Below, one piece after another: positions 61,101-64,000 of a stretch of 64,000 nt of DNA; position 1 is the stretch's first letter; every line of letters begins with the position of its first letter. The stretch comes from Flavobacterium sp. ASV13 (GTDB lineage: Bacteria; Bacteroidota; Bacteroidia; Flavobacteriales; Flavobacteriaceae): NCBI RefSeq assembly GCF_000745775.1, contig NZ_JQJY01000004.1:620001-684000 (forward strand), given 5' to 3'. A model generated the notes under the pieces. That model did no database searches. It was given only the letters and a program-made list of their open reading frames with translations, and was not told the DNA's origin. Position numbers and translations under genes: made by a program.

Positions 61101-62779
61101 CTGATATGCAGAGCATCCTTGGAATGTGTGATGCTCAAGGTGCTCCTCAACGCATGCTGCGCTGGCATTATCGCAGTAGACATGAATCCTTAATTAACTT
61201 GTCAAACCAGGAGTTTTACGAAAATAAATTAATAATTTTTCCAAGTCCCGGATCTAAAAGCAAAATGGGTTTAGCATTTAATCACCTGCCAGATACTTAT
61301 TATGACAAAGGTAAAACACGTACCAACCCTAAAGAAGCTGAAAAAGTTGCTGATGCTATTATTAACCATGCTATAAATAATCCGAAGCTGAGTCTCGGCG
61401 TTGTTGCTTTTAGCACTGCGCAAATGCAGGCTATTCAAAATACACTTGAAGTAAAAAGAAGAAAAAATCCTGAAGTTGAAAGTTTCTTTAGGAGCCACCC
61501 TACTGAACCTCTTTTTATCAAAAATCTTGAAAATGTTCAAGGAGATGAACGAGATGTCATTTTTATTAGTATTGGTTATGGAAGAACTGAAGACGGTAAA
61601 GTACCTATGAGTTTTGGACCTCTAAATAATGAAGGTGGTGAACGAAGACTAAATGTTTTAATTACAAGGGCAAAAAGCAGATGTGAAGTATTCACAAATA
61701 TTACAGCCAGTGATATGAATCCTGGACCAAATGCAAAATTTGGTATTCGAGCATTAAAAAGTTTTCTTTATTATGCACAGCATGGGAAGTTTGAAAGCGA
61801 CAAGGAAGAAATAATAACTAAACCCCAGCCATTTGAGGAAATTATTACTCAAAGTCTTCGCGATAATGGTTATATCGTGAGAGAAAAAGTCGGCTCTGCA
61901 GGATTTTATATTGACTTGGCTATAGTGGATAACGATAATCCTGGAAGATATATTCTTGGAATATGCTGCGACGGAAAGTCTTATGAAACTGCAAAATCAG
62001 CTCGGGATCGAGATAGATTAAGAACTATAGTCCTTGAAGGCATGGGCTGGAAATTATTTAATGTATGGAGCACTGATTGGTTCCGCAATCCCCAAAGAGA
62101 ACTAAGACTTTTAATAGAAACTATTGAAAATGCTAAAAATCAAGTTGAACATAATGATGCACTTGAAGAAGAATTAATGGAAGATTTAAAAAATCTTGTT
62201 CGAGAAGAACCTGAAGAAATTGATAATTCAATCCCCCACTATATAAAAGCTTCTCTTCCTATTGAGGTTTGCCATCAAGAAATTCATACTTATTCCCTTG
62301 GAAAACTTGGAGCATGGATACATGATGTCGTCAAAGTAGAAAGTCCTGTTCATTTTGAAGAAATGGCGCGTCGAATTGCAGATGCAAATGGCATTTCAAA
62401 AATTGGAAGTCGTGTCAGAGCATCTATTACAGATGCAGTAAATTATGCTGTAAGAGCTGGATTAATCAAAGAGAAGGATGACTTTCTTTGGCATTTTGAA
62501 GATCATTTACCAGTAATAAGAGATAGAAGTTTACTTACTCCAAATTCAAAAAAATTAAATCTTATTTCTGATGAAGAGATGAACTTAGCAATCATTAAAG
62601 TTGTTGAAAGTTCCATCGCTATTCAGCCAGACAATGCTGTTATCTTAATTGCAAAACTTTTTGGTTTTGCAAGAGTTACAGAAGACATGAGAAACCATAT
62701 TTTACAATCCATCAAAAAAACAGTCAAATCTGAAATTGTAAAAAAAGATGGTGAGTTTTTAAAAATAATTAAAGATTGA
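58130..62779 (+). CDS. DUF4011/DUF3320 superfamily-1 helicase with Vsr-like nuclease domain
   Basis: A 1549-residue protein. A DUF4011 region (KELLDLGMRNTLLNYKISKV at about 14-33) opens it. The helicase core follows: Walker A GPPGTGKS at 314-321, a long helical insertion (about 380-900), Walker B DEAS near 941-944, VVGDTKQMPPTSFF, HYRSRHESLINLSN and, for the last motifs, LENVQGDERDVIF and RRLNVLITRAKSRCEVF. Then comes a Vsr/REase_MTES_1575-like domain (about 1235-1350), with IDLAIVDNDNPGRYILGICC, GKSYETAKSARDRDRLR and FNVWSTDWFRNP. A DUF3320 winged helix ends the protein (GISKIGSRVRASITDAVNYA). Such helicase-nuclease fusions occur in phage-defence islands. The start is the first ATG after the gap. 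Confidence 0.9.
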   Translation: MSESILPKLEASRKELLDLGMRNTLLNYKISKVKGLQIVQEQSSSIYDILVRQNKAMTFLGRPGKDEDDEVFELPELTEPEIQDAYNDTRLQTNETESKLQTKILNTYYFARTSIEEQGVNMLYLALGILNWYEKGNSQETRKAPLILLPVVLERSSANERFRLRYSGTEIGPNLSLQAKMMVDYNITIPDLPEEEELDLKTYYSIIKERISHIENWKVEEDAIELGFFSFGKFMIYHDLDSEKWPEDKKPFNHNILQSLFDTGFNEPQPSIGEEHHLDNDTNADELMQVVDADSSQVIAMLAVHEGRNMVIQGPPGTGKSQTITNLIANAVGNGKKVLFVAEKMAALEVVKRRLDSVNLGEACLELHSHKANKRELHNELKRILDLGRPTMTRLEEEIRFLHPMINELNQYCTSVNSEISKSGYSAQEVMGNLLKITTHNKDYKFPKIQVENISVWDSIKIKEVEQLAEKIQVRLEKIGQPENLLFYGTDIKIFLPIDEETSKELLEIVIKDTNEVITLITSISNYVEINPSTEIDDVKLLLKTIKTASENPGLTSMNITDSAWLNNEADIAELLETGIRLEELHTQYDNLVIPEAWDYDLLEIRQNLIVHGSKWYKFLIGDYKNSVKKLSTLLTIPVPSDLNTKLEYVNALMEGKRLTASLLSLEPLAQKLFDIRYQKKRTDWKTVKKAVQYLQEVHLLIQDDIISNTFLSFLSKNQESSVAGDFLINLENALKKQNISLKSLLGKLDLKDNQILNTSLAKQQSLIKNWFENLPEIHQAVSWNVMKEEIERNGADYLIRAVYNWPDAVLHLKTAVQKTWYEHLIEQAMTNSVELRKFERSSHEEVIEKFKRLDVLNQFYNRAKVALKHWESLPKQEGGGQINVLKSEFNRKARHMPIRKLMQEAGLAIQAIKPVIMMSPMSIANFLPPNSIDFDLVIFDEASQVRPVDALGAILRGRQIVVVGDTKQMPPTSFFDKLNTDTEDEENVTADMQSILGMCDAQGAPQRMLRWHYRSRHESLINLSNQEFYENKLIIFPSPGSKSKMGLAFNHLPDTYYDKGKTRTNPKEAEKVADAIINHAINNPKLSLGVVAFSTAQMQAIQNTLEVKRRKNPEVESFFRSHPTEPLFIKNLENVQGDERDVIFISIGYGRTEDGKVPMSFGPLNNEGGERRLNVLITRAKSRCEVFTNITASDMNPGPNAKFGIRALKSFLYYAQHGKFESDKEEIITKPQPFEEIITQSLRDNGYIVREKVGSAGFYIDLAIVDNDNPGRYILGICCDGKSYETAKSARDRDRLRTIVLEGMGWKLFNVWSTDWFRNPQRELRLLIETIENAKNQVEHNDALEEELMEDLKNLVREEPEEIDNSIPHYIKASLPIEVCHQEIHTYSLGKLGAWIHDVVKVESPVHFEEMARRIADANGISKIGSRVRASITDAVNYAVRAGLIKEKDDFLWHFEDHLPVIRDRSLLTPNSKKLNLISDEEMNLAIIKVVESSIAIQPDNAVILIAKLFGFARVTEDMRNHILQSIKKTVKSEIVKKDGEFLKIIKD

Positions 62780-62837
62780 GTTATAATCAAAAAGGTTTAA
62801 CCAAAAAAAAACGTTAAAAAGTTGAATATTAAAACAC

Positions 62838-62863
62838 AAATCGTTTATTTAAATAAACGGTTT
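62838..62863 (+). terminator. Possible terminator or attenuator between the helicase and OLD genes
   Basis: A 13-bp self-complementary stem with one G-U pair (62838-62850 with 62851-62863), centred on CGTTTATTTAAATAAACG and followed by TTTT. It lies 59 bases after the helicase stop and 23 before the next ATG, so it may reduce or modulate read-through. Confidence 0.45.
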
Positions 62864-62885
62864 TCACAATGTAAAGAAAAAAAAT

Positions 62886-64000
62886 ATGCACTTAAAATCT
62901 ATTACTGTTCAAAATTTTAGACGTTTAAAAAATTGCAATATTGATTTAAACCTAGAAAAGTCAATTTTTGTTGGGGCAAATAATAGTGGAAAAACTTCTG
63001 CTACCCACCTTCTATATCGCTTTTTAGGAGATACAAAAAGTAAATTTACTATTCATGATTTTAGCAGTGACTGCTGGGCAATATTTGATGCGATTGGAAA
63101 TTCAGCTGACGAACCTGCCATAGATGATATTCCTAAAATCACGCTGGATTTGTGGTTTGACGTTAGTGCTACCGATTTGCATCGGGTATTAGATTTGCTA
63201 CCGAGTTTAGACTGGGAAGAAACTCCCATAGGCGCACGTATAGAATTTTGCGTTAAAGACGTAGTAATTTTGATATCTAATTATCGTGCAGCTAAAGCTA
63301 CTGCTGTGGCAAAAAGTGACGAAAACTACCATCCTTGGCCAAAATCTCTAACCGATTATTTATTGCGAAATATAAATGAAGAATTCGGAATTAAGTACTT
63401 CGTTCTAGACCATACTCAATTTGACGCTCAACTAAATCAGGTCGCAGGATATACACCTCTTGAATTAGGAAATGAGACTGATAGAAACGGTGGTAAAATT
63501 TTAAAGTCTATTATCAAAGTTGATGTGCTAAATGCACAGAGGCATTTATCCGATTACACACTTGGAAGATCTGAAGATCTCTCGAAAAGAATCAATAAAT
63601 TCTATGAGCGTAATCTAAGACAAAAAGAAGATAATTTTGAAGCTCTACGCGCATTAGATAATTCTGAGAAGGAACTTACAGCACATCTTTCTGAAGTATT
63701 TGAACCTACGTTACAAAGTTTAAATAATTTAGCTGGATATCCGGGATTTCAAGACCCAAAACTACTCATTAAAGCGGCTCTTAATTCAGAAAATATTGCT
63801 GCTCAAACAAAGCTACATTATTCACTTTCTGATGAACCAGATTCATTAGCATTGCCTGACCAATACAATGGGTTAGGATTTAAAAATTTAATTTTCATGG
63901 TTATTGAGATTTTAGATTTTCATGCAAGGTGGATGGATGATAAAGAAAATCGCGCTCCTTTACATTTGATAATTATTGAAGAACCGGAAGTGCATTTACA
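62886..64000 (+). CDS. OLD-family ATP-dependent endonuclease (3' end beyond the window)
   Basis: 371 complete codons are visible, and the frame is open at the edge. The N-terminus (HLKSITVQNFRRLKNCNI) and the Walker A GANNSGKTS at residues 30-38 are typical of SMC-like OLD/RecF ATPases. A coiled or helical middle (LSKRINKFYERNLRQKEDNF) follows. An ABC-signature-like YNGLGFKNLIF and the Walker B LIIIEEPEVHL lie at the end of the visible part. The TOPRIM nuclease domain expected after this would fall outside the window. OLD proteins with TOPRIM act as nucleases in defence (for example GajA of Gabija). Here the partner is a different helicase type, so the Gabija name does not apply. Confidence 0.88.
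   Translation, partial: MHLKSITVQNFRRLKNCNIDLNLEKSIFVGANNSGKTSATHLLYRFLGDTKSKFTIHDFSSDCWAIFDAIGNSADEPAIDDIPKITLDLWFDVSATDLHRVLDLLPSLDWEETPIGARIEFCVKDVVILISNYRAAKATAVAKSDENYHPWPKSLTDYLLRNINEEFGIKYFVLDHTQFDAQLNQVAGYTPLELGNETDRNGGKILKSIIKVDVLNAQRHLSDYTLGRSEDLSKRINKFYERNLRQKEDNFEALRALDNSEKELTAHLSEVFEPTLQSLNNLAGYPGFQDPKLLIKAALNSENIAAQTKLHYSLSDEPDSLALPDQYNGLGFKNLIFMVIEILDFHARWMDDKENRAPLHLIIIEEPEVHL

Noticed and set aside
62886..64000. Calling the OLD gene and helicase a Gabija system
   Set aside because: Gabija uses a UvrD-type GajB. The helicase here is a DUF4011/DUF3320 protein in the opposite gene order, so the name would be wrong.

Overview
The window looks like chromosomal DNA of a Flavobacterium-like member of the Bacteroidota. 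It is strongly AT-rich, several genes have TTG starts, Shine-Dalgarno sites are scarce, the TAnnTTTG -7 promoter element typical of the phylum recurs, and many gene families and orders are flavobacterial (ftsK-lolA-lptF/G-ribB-thioesterase, lemA-DUF3137, peroxiredoxin-thioredoxin-small protein-tpx).

Bases 1-43,542 are ordinary core chromosome. In order: a pair of amidohydrolases (the first cut by the window edge), the ammonium channel amtB, dsbD and tilS (overlapping), pabB, envelope lipoproteins (DUF4349, lipocalin), a DoxX-like protein, dihydrolipoyl dehydrogenase, an Lrp regulator facing a PLP-dependent sulfur amino-acid enzyme behind a structured-RNA-like repeat, an APC amino-acid permease, a Tat-exported Gfo/Idh oxidoreductase, and a large FAD/Fe-S oxidoreductase. 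A duplicated membrane-protein gene with a palindromic repeat follows, then lemA-DUF3137. A peptidoglycan-recycling block comes next (anmK, a GH10-like lipid-exported hydrolase, an AmpG-like MFS, TPR, GNAT, NagZ-like GH3). After it lie a peroxide-defence block (ahpC, thioredoxin, tpx) and dgkA-ftsK-lolA-lptF/G-ribB. Long imperfect palindromes occupy many of the intergenic gaps.

From the tRNA-Ser(UGA) gene at 43,682 to the end of the window is an accessory island. It starts with a tyrosine recombinase beside the tRNA. Next is a second, decayed copy of the tRNA-flanking att-like sequence, then an IS3-family element with a single-frame transposase. The rest appears to be defence cargo: a two-gene unit of unknown membrane-associated proteins, two tandem paralogous nuclease-like proteins with diverged C-terminal halves, a 1748-residue STAND NTPase with an N-terminal nuclease-like domain, and a co-directional trio. 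The trio is an Abi-like protein, a 1549-residue DUF4011/DUF3320 superfamily-1 helicase carrying a Vsr-like nuclease domain, and an OLD-type ATPase cut by the window end.

The most likely undescribed systems are the co-directional trio at 57,172-64,000, the paired nuclease/variable-domain proteins at 49,003-51,279, and the giant STAND protein between them. All functional calls come from reading motifs in the sequence. No database search was possible.
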